Shown: positions 13,301-27,035 of the stretch, piece by piece | Layout of the letters: every line of letters starts with the position of its first letter | How positions within the stretch are numbered: position 1 is the stretch's first letter | DNA from: Brienomyrus brachyistius | Taxonomy: Eukaryota; Chordata; Actinopteri; Osteoglossiformes; Mormyridae | Assembly: GCF_023856365.1 (NCBI RefSeq) | Contig: NC_064551.1 | Span: 3,490,501 to 3,554,500, forward strand | Reading direction: 5' to 3' | Length of the DNA: 64,000 bases | Notes under the pieces: generated by a model | The model's database searches: none | Told to the model about the DNA's origin: nothing | What the model saw: only the letters and a program-made list of their open reading frames with translations | Position numbers and translations under genes: made by a program

Positions 13301-16300
13301 CAACTTCCTGAGCCCCTACTGGTCAATTTTAGGGAATGATCTGATGTGATGCAATCAGGTCTTGACGCTCACAAGAATGTCTTGCATGACTGATGTACTG
13401 TTTCATCACATCAATCAAATTCTTCTTCATGATAGAGACGTTACACAGAGGAATCTTCTTGAAAAGGCCTGGCCATCATCCAGAATTGGTGTAACCTGCC
13501 AAAAGCACGTGAGCAATTCCTTTTGTAAAGTCATTGTTGAGGGTAAAGATAACCTTTAGAATGTGGTGTTGTCATGCAAACAGTTGTCTACACATTAATG
13601 AGCTAAGGATGAAATGTCACCCTTTTTATTCAAGTTGTCTGCTTATATTGCTTTGTCAATACAGGGTCCCACTGTGGGAAAAGGTTTTTAATGAGGCCCA
13701 TGTGTTGGATATCAGCACATCCAGAAAATATTCATAGTCCTGAAGATCCAAGTTATTAAATTCTTATCCTTAGATGAACCCCTCTTCTTAAAGTTTTATA
13801 CCACACCTGCATGATATTCTCAGTGGCCATTGGCTCTATTCCACATGCACTCCAGGAGTTTAGGCCATCATAAGTCTTCATGCTCATACTCCGTGACCAA
13901 TGCTATAAACTGGCATACATTGTCCTTGGTCAACTGTTATATATATGTTGTCACAAATGAATTATTGGCGTATAAGGTACCAATTAAATCATTCTTGTTG
14001 GAAATGTTATCTACGGCTGGTAATTTATTTGTATTTCTCTTTTCAGTACTATGCTGAGTGTGTTACATTAAGTTCAAGCTGGGGGATTTCATTTTAGTGT
14101 CTCCCAGCTGGTGGCACATTAATGGTGATGTCATTATTTTGATTTGCATCTTTCTGTTAACCAATACCAAGGCATGCAAATAAAAGCAGACCTTCCCGCC
14201 CATGGGTGTGTGCAAACCATCAAGCGAAATGAGTTTTTGCATGGGGAAATGGGAGTGAATCGCCTTAGATTCCTGTGTCCATTTGATATTTTGACAGTTC
14301 TTCTCCACAGCCGAGGAGGCTTACAGCTTGTTGGAATGGTGCCGTCTTGTAATATCAGATAGCATCAGAATTCTGAAGCGAGTCACGTCACACAGGGACA
14401 GGAGGAAGGAGAAGCGGCTTCATTTGGGTACGGGAGGGGAGATGGGTTTAACAAAAACAGCAGAGAGGAACGTAAACAAAACACGAGTATTTTGGCATCA
14501 GAAAAATCAAGAAAACAAAACAGGCATTGTGTCATGGAAAGGACTCAAATGTGGTTCTGGATCAGGTATCTGGGTTTAAGAGGTTTTCTGGGGGTCAAGA
14601 GAAAAACAGGATTCGGTCTCGGGATGGATCATGAGGCGCAGGTGAGGTAACGGGATGGGCCCAACGCCTGACTATGCCCTGCTCCAGGGCATCCACCCGT
14701 TAAAATATTTGCCACTTGTATGAATTGCAAAAGATGGCTTTAAGGAAATGCTTTCGACACACACAAGCATTCAGACTTCTGCCTGGGTGTTATCTGATAG
14801 CCGTGCTCATTGCAGGGAGGCACACTTAAAAACAGGGTTAAGCAAAAAGTTTACAGGCAAAGTCCTCAGTTGTTTCCCAAGACTTTATGTACAGTTCAGA
14901 AATTCATCCTATGCCTCCCAAGCCTCAGGGATTCTGAAGTCATTAGCTAGCCCTCTGTGGTCTCTTTGTCCTTTCCATACCCATGCTGCCTGGAATGCGG
15001 GCACGTCTCTGAACAGTCATAGGCGTACATACACATTGGTGCCTGCTGTCTATTGTTGAGCCAATTTGAAAGGTCCTTGAAGGGTCCCAAATCAAGCCTT
15101 CCCTGGCCCTCTATATCTGTGCCTGACAGCCAACTAATTGCTTCAGCTGAGTTTGCGGTCAGCAGAATTGACAATGGTACGGACCTGCGTCACTTTGCAA
15201 TCATGGAAGAATGGTTGGACTAGAAGCAGATTTGAAACAGCATATTGTGGAAAACGAGGATTATAAATGGAAAGTCTGCTTAAGAAACAGTGCTGCACCA
15301 CAAATAGAATAGGACCATTGTGTATCTATGGATGGAAATACTAAACTGTGTCCATCCCATTGCAACGGAGTGCAAATACTAAGAGCCTTTGGTTTAGTCT
15401 GAAACTCAATAAAAAAAACTAAATTCAGCTCTTGTTGACACTATGAAGTTGAATGGAATCATTGGGATTTGCATGCTCTTCTTAGCTTAAAATGTTTGCC
15501 TGCATGAAGGCTATTATCTACATGACAATCTGCACAAATGTCAACCCTTGACATATTATACATTTTCTTTTAACACCTATAACTGACTAACCCGCCTTTC
15601 ATTTCCCATTTTGTTCAATATTCCCAATCCCTGTGAACAAATTGATACAGAAATACACTGATGGGTGGCAATTAAGAATTTACAGGAGGAATTCTATGTC
15701 CATGTGGAGGCCATGTGACGGACTTATGGAGCAGGCCTCATTAGCTGCAAAGCAAGACGTCTCAGAATAACAGTGACAGATTCATTCGCGTTTGGCTACT
15801 GTCTTTAATACGGATTTTAATGTAGAACGATAAAGCCAAGGTGAACCATAAATTAATGATGTGTAAATTTATTCCTGGTACCCTGGTACTGCATGCCTGC
15901 TCATGTTTCTGAGTAAAGGTAGCCGGTACATTTGAGGTACAGATAAGATCAGAAGTACTGTGAGGTTTATAGCAGTAGGCAATTCGAAACGAAACTCTCT
16001 AACGTTTAGCGGGTGACGGATGCATGAACCCTTTTGCCAGTCAGCGTTGGAGCAAAAATGAACAATACTATTCAAAGGCTGGGCTGTTTTTAAAAGTAAA
16101 TGCAGTATTATATGCACGCAAGCATATCTCCCAGTGTGCAATGGCACCCGTCTTGCAAGGTGTCTGCTGTTGTTCAAAAATATTGTGCACCGTACAGCTA
16201 GCAGCATACGTTGTTTACAGGTCTGCTTTTCCATGAGTGCCAAGTGGACTTTATCCTTTGACTGCCAAGCCCAAAACCTTTAGGTTATATTATGGTGGAG

Positions 16301-16687
16301 CACTAAGCGGCCACCCACGGGATATCAGAGTTCCTCTGGCGTCTCCCTTTAGCTCATCAGCAATGCAGACAAACCCTACTGCCGTCTCGCAGGACTTGTC
16401 GCCAAGTGGCGTGCCACTTCAGCGAAGTGCTTGGCCATTTATAAAAACTCACACACTTGCTGACCCCATTGCTGTCAATCAGAGTACTTGCCCCTCCCTC
16501 CATGGCCCATTTGTTTACATCAGGATGTGGACTTACTTAGGGCCAGAAATCTAATACCGGGTTCGGATCTGGAAAAGATCACATTTGTTTTCCTTCTTTG
16601 GCTTTTGTTCCGCACTAAATTGCAAACTTTAAAGTAGTGTGCAAAACAGCTGCATTTGAACATGCTGAGATGTGGATTCCTCTACAC

Positions 16688-16845
16688 CAGTGTTTCCCAG
16701 TCCGGTCCTCGGGGACCCACAGACGTTCCATGTTTTTGCTTGGAGCTAGGTGGGAGCAGAAATGAGGACTGTCTGACAGGGAGCTGGGAGGGAGCAAAAG
16801 CGTGGACCGTCTGTGCGTCACCAAGGACCGGACTGGGGAACACTG
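16688..16845. mobile_element. hAT-type MITE with near-perfect long inverted repeats
   Basis: A 158-bp element begins CAGTGTTTCCC and ends GGGGAACACTG, with inverted-repeat arms that run nearly to the middle. It is flanked by a probable 8-bp target duplication: CTCTACAC (16680-16687) against CTCCACAC (16846-16853), 7 of 8 identical. An 8-bp duplication and CAG...CTG ends are typical of the hAT superfamily. There is no coding capacity, so it would depend on a transposase encoded elsewhere. Related copies lie at 20030-20216 and 27036-27120. Confidence 0.85.
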
Positions 16846-19800
16846 CTCCACACAAACATTACTTTCCTCTTAGCTTGTTGAGTGTAAATCATTCTGACAT
16901 TCCTTGATCTTCCTTGATCAATCCACAGTCTTGCCGTGCAAATCTCATTCCGGTTGGAGGCCTTAGATGCTAGGTTAAAAAGAGAAGCACTTTAGAAACT
17001 CTTGTTCAAGCCCTTAGCCTTATGCTGACCTATTATGAAACAAAGAAAAACTGCTGGTTACCAAGCAACTTAAGAGCACTGTTGAACATTATACATATTA
17101 AATTTCATTTTAATACCATTTTAACAGAACAATGGGTTTCCATGGTGAAGATATTTTTGGGAGACTGAATCAGTTGCTATAAGGAGGCAGGGACTGCTTA
17201 TGTAAATCCTTTCATCTTTACTCTGAAACGGGGAAAAAAGTCATTTCTAAATGTGGCAGCTGGTTGCATTCGTTTGGTGTCTCAGGATAAGTGTGTCGCA
17301 GCTCTCTAGGCCGCATCTCGAGCCGTCTCCATGTTTGGCGTTCATGCCTCAATGTGCTCCGTGCGCTCCAAAGCAGGCGACGCCGAGGAAAGCTTCGAGC
17401 ACCCAAAAATGTACAGAAAGCCGGCTGCCGTTCGGTTTGTTTGTGAAGTAGGCGAGGATCCTGAAAGCAGCTATCTGCCGTCTTTCATCAGGGGCACAGT
17501 AGAGGCCCTTGAACACGTAAAACAGTATTTAAAGTTGGGCGGGGTTAAAGGTGCCAGCTGTCCCGAATATTACAGCTAATATAATACAATAGAGTCGTAA
17601 CTTGTGGTATTTGTGTGTACATTTCCACTGTTATCAGGGGACTCTCCCACCCCGACTCAGCAAAGTTTATTATCGGGGGGTGGGGGGGGGGGGGGGGACA
17701 TCCTGTATTTCTTCAGATTGGATGGGAAAACCCTAGCAGGGGGACCAAGGATATATTTTGTCAGAGAACCCAGAATTTCTAGCTGTGGCCACGTTTCTTG
17801 TGATTATGTAATGAAGTTGCCTCCATTTTCACGTAAGCTCCTTCCCGTGACCCACATTAAATGGGCTAGTATCACCATTGGTGTCTGACAGTGCGGAGAA
17901 GACTCACTTTGTTTTGTGGAATCAAAGTATAATAAATGCGGGGTGGTGGTGGGGGGGGGGTTATTATATTGTACATTTTTGAAACCAAAGAAACCACAGA
18001 AGTAACTGTGCAAATATTCATGGTGCTGTGCAGTCCTCTGGGGAGAGTGAATACCTACTGGATTTCCAGGGAGCAGATCAGAACTTCCCACAAGTCATAG
18101 CCTTTCTTCCATTTTCATGCTTGTTTAAGTACAAAGTGTGATGCAGATTCCAGTGGCAGGGAGCATGGAAACGTGCAGATAGCTCACAGGGCGCTCCCTG
18201 CAGAGATGTTCGGCTCGCAGTGTTCCCCATACGTGTCCTCTGTGATTCTTTTTCCCCATAAGGAAGCATACCACACCCAAGTGATGTGTTGTTCTGTTCC
18301 CAAATGTGGAGCTTAAAGCTGTTGCTTTTTTAACTCTATAAAATTCACCTTCCGTCCGGTTCGAGGCTGGTGGAAATTCAGAGATGCGTGGTATAAATGA
18401 ACAGTTCTAACCCTCCAGGTGAATCCTCAGTGGGGGATGTTTTTCTTAAAGACTTTCCAAACTGCCTTTAAGTCGCAGAAGTTGCCCAGTCCGCCCCACC
18501 TTCAGCACTGCCATTTACATCACAATGGGGTTTGCAGCAAAGCCCCAGGACCCCTGTTTTACATTTCAGTATCACAGCTGCCTTTTCCCTATCTGTGGAG
18601 CCTATCTTAAAAGGCCCTAGCTGACATTGGCCCATTCTGTCTGTTTCAGGGCTTCTTTTTGTGTGTGTGTTTTTTTTTTGGTGCCAATTGTAGAGAGGAG
18701 TTAATTGTTGCAAATTCTCTCCAGTATTAAAGGTTTACTTTTGGTTCAAAGAGCATGCAGATATTACAGATTCACGAACTATACGAAACTGGTCGAATTG
18801 CTCATTACTCAGCAGGAGATTCAAAGAAAGTTAAGAAATCGTAACTGTTAATTGTGACGGTGCTTTCATTCCATTAAATAATTATATGTGAGGAAACATA
18901 TTGCAGCATTTGAAGAATAAACAACTTGTGAACGTGGCGTTCTTGCAAGCTAACAAAAGGCCTTATGTTTTGAGTGAATCACCTGTTTAAACAAAAACAA
19001 AACTTAAGCCCCATAAAATTAGGTATAATCGGGCAGCGATTAAAGTAGCAGGCAGTGTCCCTGTGTGCCTTTATGGTTGGCCAAAGTTGTTAGACACAGG
19101 TATTGCATTATGACCTCAACCTCTTGTACTCAAGGTCCAGGTTACTGAAGATATTTTCACAGGGTGGATTCACTAATGGATGGGATCTTATTTTCAACAG
19201 GATCCGGTTTCTGCCAATAAAGATGAAGTAATTGATGTTCTACATAAGAATCTGGCATAAAAGAGGAATTAAGCCAGGCATATCATTAAGATCTCCGCTG
19301 GAATGCTGCCAGGCTTTCCCGGCTCTGCAGACTGGCCTTTTAGAAGGTAGAGAGGAGGAATTTCACTCAATGTGCGCAAAAAAAAAAAAAAACACCAGAT
19401 ATTTTAGCCTAGAGCTCCACCTCTAAAGGGGCAATGCTGGGCGGTTTTCAAGTCTGGACCGTAAACGGAGACTTTAATGACCGCAGCTTCAATGGATGAA
19501 TGGGTGAATGATGAATGGATGAATACAACAAAAACATAGTGGAACGCCATTCTTTGGTGTTGCTTTGAAAATGACGTGACGTGCTCTCAGGGTCGCCAGT
19601 GCTGCCTCGCATTCTCAACTGAAAAAAGTATCATCTAGAATAAAGAAATAAAGAAATATTTTCTGGAACAAGCTGCCATCCAAATACAGGGGTAACAGAA
19701 ACAGAAGGCATACAGGTTGCTCACATACATTCAAGGCAATGCAACTCCAAATGCTTGTATGATAGTACTAGCAATAATGTACTACTGTAGCTATGTTGTA

Positions 19801-20029
19801 TGCGGTGTAGTGTCATGATGATGACCTCTGTGACCTTGTGATTAACTGCAGGCACAGATGCTGTGAACGTGCTGTTAGCTTACCTAGCACAACTTCAGAC
19901 AGCACGATGCGCAATACTTGTGTGTATAGAAGGGAGAAGATTCTGGCTATGAACTGTGATATGAACTGGAGTGGGAGATTTATATATGCTAGAGCTCCTG
20001 GCCTGGAAACATACATCTATGCCATTCAT
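16846..20029. other. Unique noncoding DNA with G-tracts
   Basis: No exon recognised. It contains a 16-G run (17682-17697, preceded by six Gs and a T), a 10-G run (17951-17960), a GT-rich segment leading into a 10-T run near 18670, and a 15-A run at 19378-19392. A weak (TGAA)n-like tract lies at about 19493-19525. Confidence 0.5.
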
Positions 20030-20216
20030 CAGTGTTTCTTAAACCAGTCTTCAGGGACCAGCAGACAGTCCACATCTTAGTTCCCTCCCAGCTCCCAGCA
20101 CATCGGAACCAAACAATCAAGAACATTGAATACCTGGTACAGGTGTGTTGAGAGCTGAGAAGATGAGAAAATGTTGCCTGTCTGGGGGTCCCGAAGAGCT
20201 GGTTTGAGGAACACTG
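20030..20216. mobile_element. hAT-type MITE, diverged second copy
   Basis: It starts CAGTGTTTCTTAA and ends GAGGAACACTG, with internal words shared with 16688-16845 ('cagacagtccac', 'ccctcccagctccc'). It is 187 bp. The two halves are less similar to each other than in the first copy, and the flanking 8-mers (CCATTCAT and CCCTACAC) match at only 5 of 8 positions. This is an older insertion, or one whose middle came from a different subfamily. Confidence 0.75.
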
Positions 20217-20760
20217 CCCTACACCACTGCTTAGTAAAGTTTGAGCTGATTTTGCATGACTGATTATTTTTTACTTCCATTCATCCATCTTGCAGTATTT
20301 TTATGTATTGAACAAGCTATATGCATGATAATAATTTAGCATGTCCTAATAGCTGGTCAGTAATAAAAGTTGTGAGTAAGATCCATATATCCAATATTTA
20401 CAGTTGGTTAGCGACCCCCATTCCTGCACTGTACGTATGAACGATCCTCAGGCTTGTCCCTGGGATTCTGGGCCGGTCACGTCCCCTTCTGATGATGTAG
20501 CCTGAGAAGGCAGATTCAGGGTGAGCAGTGACTGGCAAAACGAGCAGTGAGGCTGCACGAGCTCCAGCATCCCAGGTGTCCCGCTGCAGCGTATCTCAGC
20601 CACGCTCCTTTCTAGGTTATCGTGTCACACTTATCCGCCTCCCAGGATGGCGAATCAATCTGTGCTACAATAAGGCAGAAGTACCACATGAGTCGGGGAT
20701 TCGCGGTGCTGACATGTAATCAAAACTTAACACTGACAGCAACCCCAACCTACATTTAAA
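20217..20760. other. Unique noncoding DNA
   Basis: No recognised element. A short 63-codon open frame at 20528-20719 has no motif. Confidence 0.5.
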
Positions 20761-21450
20761 TGCTGAGTGAGCAGCCTCGGCTCCCTCACGCCCCCATCTT
20801 TCACAATTCCCTGTCCCCCCCTCCATGCCCGCCCCCACCTATCTCCCGAGCCCCAACTTCAGCAAAAACTCGGACAGAGGCCTCCACTGCCCCCCCCGGA
20901 GAGTCCCGGTGACCCAGATTCACTGGAGTTCTCTGTCGGCTCGGGCCTGGGCTGTTTTCACTCCGCCGCCAGTCCCGAATCCGCAGGGCTCTCTCACATC
21001 AGCACTCTGACCCACATCTCCATGGCAACCACACCACAATGCGCCCAGTGCCGTACAGGCGGCCGACGACGGCTGGGGGGGAGGCGGGCAAGCACCGTGT
21101 CCCATGGAGCGACAAATGGTGGGGCCCCACACACCCCAGTCCCCCCCCCAGCCACCCATACCCCGCTTTCTTTGTCTCCCCCGTCCCTTTTCACACCCAC
21201 ACACGCTGTCCTCCATTTTGTCTGGCAGCAGTTAAAAGCTGGTTTTCAGAATCACTGTCTAATTTGGTGCACCACCCACCGCAACCGATCGGACCCCTAA
21301 AAGGCTAAGTGGCCGACAGTAACCTCTTCCCGGACGGGTGCGGAATTTAATGCCCGTGCCATTCACTTGCCCACATATTCCTTGTTCCTTTTAACGCCAA
21401 ATGGATAGCTTTCCCCCGCCCCCCCCCCACCCCGCCCCCACGCCATATGC
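20761..21450. other. GC-rich, C-tract-rich block
   Basis: This is a markedly C-rich plus strand with many short C-tracts, including 10 consecutive Cs at 21419-21428. A 177-codon frame (20767-21300, plus) begins at GTG and is proline/serine-rich with no domain, so it probably reflects composition. An RFX-like half site ('CTCCATGGCAAC') lies near 21018-21029. The block could be a regulatory CpG-rich element or an untranslated exon. Nothing decides between these. Confidence 0.4.
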
Positions 21451-23094
21451 TCTGAGTTTGAGCTGCCAGCTACATTAGCCTTTTTTCCTTCTGTCACAGT
21501 GGTGGCGGTCAGACTCCATCTTATATGTCACTTTGCAGATAGCACACCGCTAACTGACGGAGGGGGCCCGCTTGCAAGCCGAGTGGTACGAGCCGAACGG
21601 AACGGAACGCCAAGCAGTCAGGGCTGTGGAGGCCCCTGCTGTTAGCTCCTCTGCTCCATGTGCAAAACACTGACACGTCACAGACAAAGCGCCAATGAGC
21701 CGCCAGTGGACCGACAAATAGCGCGTTGGTCGTTTCAGGGTAACGCAAGTGATCTAGGCTCATATTGTGTCAAATAAGGTGTTTTGGTTAAGAAGCAGCA
21801 GCCTGTAGCAATAACATCGATTGATATGACTGATATTTATTTATTTAGATTTTTCATTTTTGAGAAAATGCTTTATAGCATGGTCAGGAAGCCATGCACA
21901 CCTTGGTCGTTGTCCTCAGACAGTGGACAGTTTCAGTCTATGTCTCGTTGCAGCTGGCTGGCCACACGCACTGCTTGTCGCAGCCAGTGGAAGCTGGCTC
22001 GTTGAAATAGGGTTACAGTGGCCATATTTTGTAACAGAATCACTGCCACAGCTAGCATGCTGGCCTCCACTCACAACCCGCATGGTTGCAACCTGTGTCC
22101 TTTTGACCGGAACCCAAGGCTCTGGAGTTCACCAGACTCTGTTGCTCTCTTTCACTGCCTGATGAAAAATGTCACATCAGCAGGTACAGAGAAGAATGTA
22201 GGGAGCCCACGTGCTCTATACTTATGTATATTTAACCATACATGGATGCAGCATGGTCATAGGATGCAGCGTGGCCCTAGGGAATGCCAAAAATGCCAAG
22301 GGCTCTGTGAGGCTGAATATACTTGACTAGGTCACAGAGGTCATCTCCGTTACCCACTGTTCATTGGTTCAGGTGCTCAGTGATGCTGCCTGGGGCTTTT
22401 AGATGTAAAAAATTATATCAGGTAACATTGAAATAATGTTCTGAATCTCAAATGATTTGAATGAAGTAGACTGAATGAATGTATGACGATAGGTTCAGGT
22501 TGTACCTGTTCTGGTAAATTTCCCACGCACAGGTGCATGATGGGTAAAATGTGCTGGACCGCTGTTCCTGCAGCCTCATGCAACCGCCCAGATGATTCCT
22601 GATTATAGCTCAATCCGTGAACAGACTTAAATCCTGGTTGGCCATATTTTTTTTATCAAAGCATCCTTTCTTGATGACAGCTTTTTTCCACGCTGGAAGT
22701 ATGATGTTGCAGTAGCCAATCAGCTTCTCCCCACGAAATCCTTTGAGTATTAATATATCAAAAAACATGCAAATCTCTCATGAGAAAACTCAAGGAGACG
22801 CTAGTCATCTTCAGAACACAGCTCCCCTGTTCAGGATATCAGACCGCAGCCTGAGGTACAGATATCGGAGATTAGATTTCACACTGGGTTTACTGTGCTT
22901 AAAAAACTTTATCCATTCCTATTTTAAAATTTTATCGAGGTGTACTATTCATAATTGTTACAAGCACAATTTCAAATTCAACGGGAGTTTAATTGTAGAG
23001 CAAGTTAATATTTAATGATTATTTTCATGTGGTTATTCTGGTTGGTCGCTATTAAAAGAGCATAAAGAGAATTTATTTTGTGATTTCTGAGATA
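21451..23094. other. Unique noncoding DNA
   Basis: No exon or repeat recognised. Short frames at 21860-22326 lack motifs. Confidence 0.5.
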
Positions 23095-23147
23095 GACCTC
23101 TGGCTCTGTACTGGGTAACTGGCTATGAAACATGGATGGATGGATAG
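23095..23147 (+). mobile_element. SINE 3'-terminal fragment with ATGG tail, plus orientation
   Basis: The words 'gtactgggtaactggctatgaaa' are followed by (ATGG)n-like DNA. This matches the last ~45 bp of the SINE/LINE tail seen at 29646-29700 in reverse complement. Only the terminus remains. Confidence 0.6.
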
Positions 23148-26100
23148 AAACTGAAGTGGAATTAAGTGTAGCTTTCAGTTTGATGTATTACTTAATACAG
23201 TAATTTATTTCAGGATTATATGAAATATAACATGAACTCAAGCACTTTCAGGTGAATTGTCTAAACAATATGTGAAACAGAGGCCAGGAACGTTAGCGAT
23301 TGTCAGTGCCTGTCAGCTTCCTTTATGACAGTCGTTATCTCGCCCGAGAGTAACAAAGCCTTAGATTGTTAGCTATGTGCTAAGATAATGGGATTATTCA
23401 TGACTGTTAATCACTTTCATGGAAATACTGCAGAACATTTAAATAACTGTCACTTGTATTTCAGGTCAATGGCTGTGTCTGCTATATTTCAATTGGCAAC
23501 ACCACAGTCATGTAAAAAGACAAAAAACAACAACATCAGCATGATATTTCAAATAAGCTTCCGAAGATATGTTTTGAATAAATTTGAAGAAGCTGCCTGG
23601 GATTTGTAATTCCTAACCACAATGGTTGCCAGGCAATGAGTGCAGTGGGAGACACTGGCATCTGACTGGTTCTTTTCTGTGGAAAGTACCTTTTAGTGTG
23701 AATACCATCAGGACAGAGATTAGATTAGGCCAGACTCACATGACCAAAATCACCGTGCTGCAGTGGTATTTTCCACAAGACCTTTCTTGCCAATATGGGA
23801 AACCTGAAAAAGTTTGAATGAGCGTAACTGAACATTTTTGCTGTGCTTTCCAGAAATTTCCATGTTTCTGTGATGATTAGCTGGGTTGCCAACTTCGGTC
23901 AGCTGGCAGGAGTGAGATTTTTTTAACTTCAGACAAGTCTGCGTATACATGCGCACGCATGTAGGAAACACTTTTTTTTTTTACCTTGTAAATAGTCTGT
24001 AGGGTTTGCAAACTATCCCTTTTGGTGTAGCAGATTTTAGGTTTATGATGGAATAATACAAATTTCTTGCGTGAACATGAGAGTCTGAAAGCGTGAGTGT
24101 CATGTCAAGATGCGCGAGAACTGGCAACCCTGGGACAGGCATCCATGAACGTTAAGCCATTTAAATAAACCCAACAGCGGTCATTTAAGAACTGACGAGG
24201 GCTGTAATTGGTAAACCTAGTCTTCAGGAGGCCTCCGTGTGTTCTTCAGGACTCTGTGGCTGGGTCTTTACCTCATCCTGGGTATGCTGGTCAGCGTGGC
24301 GGAGAAGGTGGCCTGCCATCGGGCCTGTCAGACCCTGGAGTCAGTAAACCGAAAGTCAAAAGGGGTCTGTAGTAAAACAGAGCGCAGAAACAAGCTCCTC
24401 AGTCAGACCAATGAATACTGGGAAAGATGCCCACGTGGTAGAGGTGAAACAGTAAACACAACCACGTAAGGTACAGAAAACCTTTGACACCGTAGCCTTA
24501 TCGTGGGGTTATGAAATGGGGGAAGGGTCGTCCCCTTTTAGAAAACTGGTCCACAATGAATGCCTGTGAGCTGCGGTTTGCCCTGGAGAACCCTGGGAAC
24601 CCTTCCCCATTCCCCAGTGAGGTCACACAGGGCTTGCCCTCTACCCACTGCCCCTGTGACCCTCATTGTCAGATCCTAGCCACTCCCCTCTTGGCCAGCA
24701 GTGAGTGCAGCCGCAGAGATATAGGACCCAGCCAGAGATCTGGTCAAAAGACGTGAGGGTTTCAGTGAAAGCTCCCACTTTGTGTTACGTAGCCCCATGC
24801 ACCCCTTCGCCTGTGGTTTGGGGTGTGTGCTGGTTACTAGAGAATCCGCAGCTCCAGGCCCAGGGACGTCTGTTGTTGTTGAGTTCGCAGCAGGCTGAGC
24901 GAGACACTTGCAGATATGAAATACTGTCGTCGTGATCGGTATTTTGGCCTGATTGTGTAGAAGTACTTGCTAAACATGAGCATGTGCGTCCATGAGGGCA
25001 GAGGACTTACCAGCACTACTATCTACTCTGCTTTATGGTGGATGATTATATCTCCGCCTTTCTCCTAATTTTATTATCGGACTCTGTTGGAGAAGGTGTT
25101 TGGCCGGTCTATAAAAATTTCTAAATGTTTTTTTAACCTTTATATTTAGTTGTTTTAACATTATGAAATTTTTACTTTTTTTTTTACAAAAAAAAGACAT
25201 TTTGTGTAGCCCTACAGCACCAGTGAAACTTAGATGGACCTTGGCTATGTACTGGGCCAGTGAAATATTAATGGGTATGATTTTAAGTCGCTTTTGATGC
25301 AGAGCTAAGCTAATCCAGTCTTTTTTTCATCCATCCTTTTTTTCTCCTGCCAAGGAATCCCTTTGTCCGAAGCCTGACGTCGCTCAGCCTTTGATTTGGC
25401 CTCTCTGGGATTAAGAGGCCTCTGCCCTGTGGCTTCACGGCCGCCGTATCTCGGCTCTGTCTCCGGTGCGGGCGAAGCACAGGGCCTCGGCATAGCGCTG
25501 TCACTGGGGCGCACAGGCGCTCCTCTCGGGCCGCTTTGAACTCCAGCTCGCAGTTCTCACTAAACCGGCTTGACAGGGTAACCTTAACGCCACTGCCAAC
25601 AGTGCCCAAACGGGCACACAAAACAAAACAAGGGGGCTGCAAGCCAACTGGAGAAATTCTGCAGCTCCCTTTCACGCTTTTTTATTATTTATTTTTTTTT
25701 GTCTAACGGAGGTGTGGGGTAATTCCTGCCGTTTCTGACCAGTTGTGTGCATTGGTGTAAATGGGACTCAGGCTCCGGCGAAATAAGTCCAATCGATGGA
25801 CGGCGGCTGCAAACAGATGAGCTCACTGTTTGTTTGTTTGGCCGCACATGAGCAGTGTCTGTTTTCGTTGAATGATTTTGACTAAATAGGCCTGTCACGT
25901 TGGACTGGGGCCCAACCGCACAGAAGGCCATATTAAAACATTGAACACAGGGCTATTTTGAGCCCGCTTTATGAATTATTTCTGCACCTGTCCGAATCGC
26001 AGAGGAAGTGTTGACACTTCTGTCATTATCACATGTACTATCTCACCGAAGAGCACAGGGGAGGACACCTCCGTGCCCTCTGTCCTCTGTCCTCTGTCCT

Positions 26101-27035
26101 CTCTTTCGTGGTCTTTTTTTTTTTTTTTTTTGGTTTTGTGGTCATGGCGAAATTATCATCCTGCTGTCCGAAAAACAAACACGGAATCGTTTATGGAATG
26201 AAAAGCCTGGTGTTTGCTAACGTCGCTCCGATCAGTTTCCCAAATACATTTAGGAGCTTTTAAGATATTCAAAACCTGTGCCCCCTCCCTGCTCCCCCCG
26301 GGACTCCCCACACACAAATAAAAGATTAGAGTAAATGAAATGATGTCAGCGCTTAACACTCAGGTGCCTTTAGCTGTGGCTCTCACAATAGGCCTCTTTG
26401 TGGCCTGCTTTCAAAGGCCTGCATCAAGCCAGGATCATGCGGCAGACAGCAGCCCGTGTCAGGTGGCTGTGTGACCCAGAGACCCACTCGCCTTACAGCG
26501 GGCCGGCATCCATGCTGTCCGAAAGACCCGTTCTTCAGCACTTCTATAAAAGCCATCAACTTAAAAATGAATAATGGCTCATTTAATAGGTTGTTCTCAG
26601 TTCTTCTTTCAAGAGGGGAGTTCCTAGTATTATATTTATGCACCCGCTCAATGCAGTTATTCATTAAAGGAAAAAAAGATGGTAAAAATAGATACTTAAC
26701 CCAAGTATTTTTGACCATGACCTTGCGCTGGAAACAAACACGGTCCAGGGCGTCTGAGACCTGAAAAAGTCCCAAGCATGAAACAACTTTGACTGCCTTA
26801 CACACCATGCTGCTTAAGTGCAGGAAAAAATGTCAAGGTGCGTGGGACACAGCCGTGACCAAAGGGATTTTACAGCAGCATTTTACTTGAAGAGGCTGAT
26901 CATTTCTATGCATGTTGGTGATTTGCTGCTTTGGAGATCGCAGTCATTTTCGTTAGTTTTTCGTTGGCTTTTTTAATGATCCAGGAGAATTAGAGAACAA
27001 GATTATTACTAAAAGGTCCCAGCAGTAATAGCTAC
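23148..27035. other. Unique noncoding DNA around one exon candidate
   Basis: Apart from the candidate at 24250-24343 nothing is recognised. It contains 11-T, 10-T and 18-T runs (about 23972, 25176, 26114) and three copies of a 7-mer TCTGTCC just before the 18-T run at about 26083-26103. A 141-codon minus frame at 26383-26808 has no domain signature. Confidence 0.45.
24250..24343 (+). CDS. Candidate small exon, signal-peptide-like (unproven)
   Basis: I do not recognise this sequence. The frame open from 24239 translates through the interval as a hydrophobic run (LWLGLYLILGMLVSV) followed by a cysteine pair in VACHRACQTLES, resembling a signal peptide and the start of a cysteine-containing secreted domain. 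Third codon positions are mostly G or C (CTG, GTC, GTG, GCC), unlike the AT-richer flanks. The upstream side ends in a pyrimidine-biased 'tgttcttcAG' acceptor at 24248-24249. The downstream side offers a modest donor, 'TCA|GTAAAC', at 24344. There is no ATG in a good context at the start and no adjoining exon could be linked. Chance is a serious alternative. Confidence 0.22.

Larger units (their letters stand above)
8386..16687. other. Long unique noncoding stretch
   Basis: Roughly 8.3 kb without a firmly identified gene or transposon. Items inside are an RFX-like motif (9397-9410) and a possible decayed repeat (10120-10365). The longest frames (9246-9701 plus, 151 codons; 8451-8891 minus, 146 codons) show no family motif or convincing splice sites. 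The stretch 13360-14060 was examined in reverse complement for a decayed transposase, but no alignment could be defended. Confidence 0.5.

Noticed and set aside
13360..14060. Suspected decayed piggyBac-like or other transposase on the minus strand
   Set aside because: Reverse translation gave scattered plausible words but no alignable motif, frame or ends.
20767..21300. 177-codon plus frame in GC-rich DNA
   Set aside because: GTG start, proline/serine-rich, explained by stop-poor C-rich composition. Kept only as a GC-rich block.
26383..26808. 141-codon minus frame
   Set aside because: No motif, ordinary composition, no splice signals. Treated as chance.
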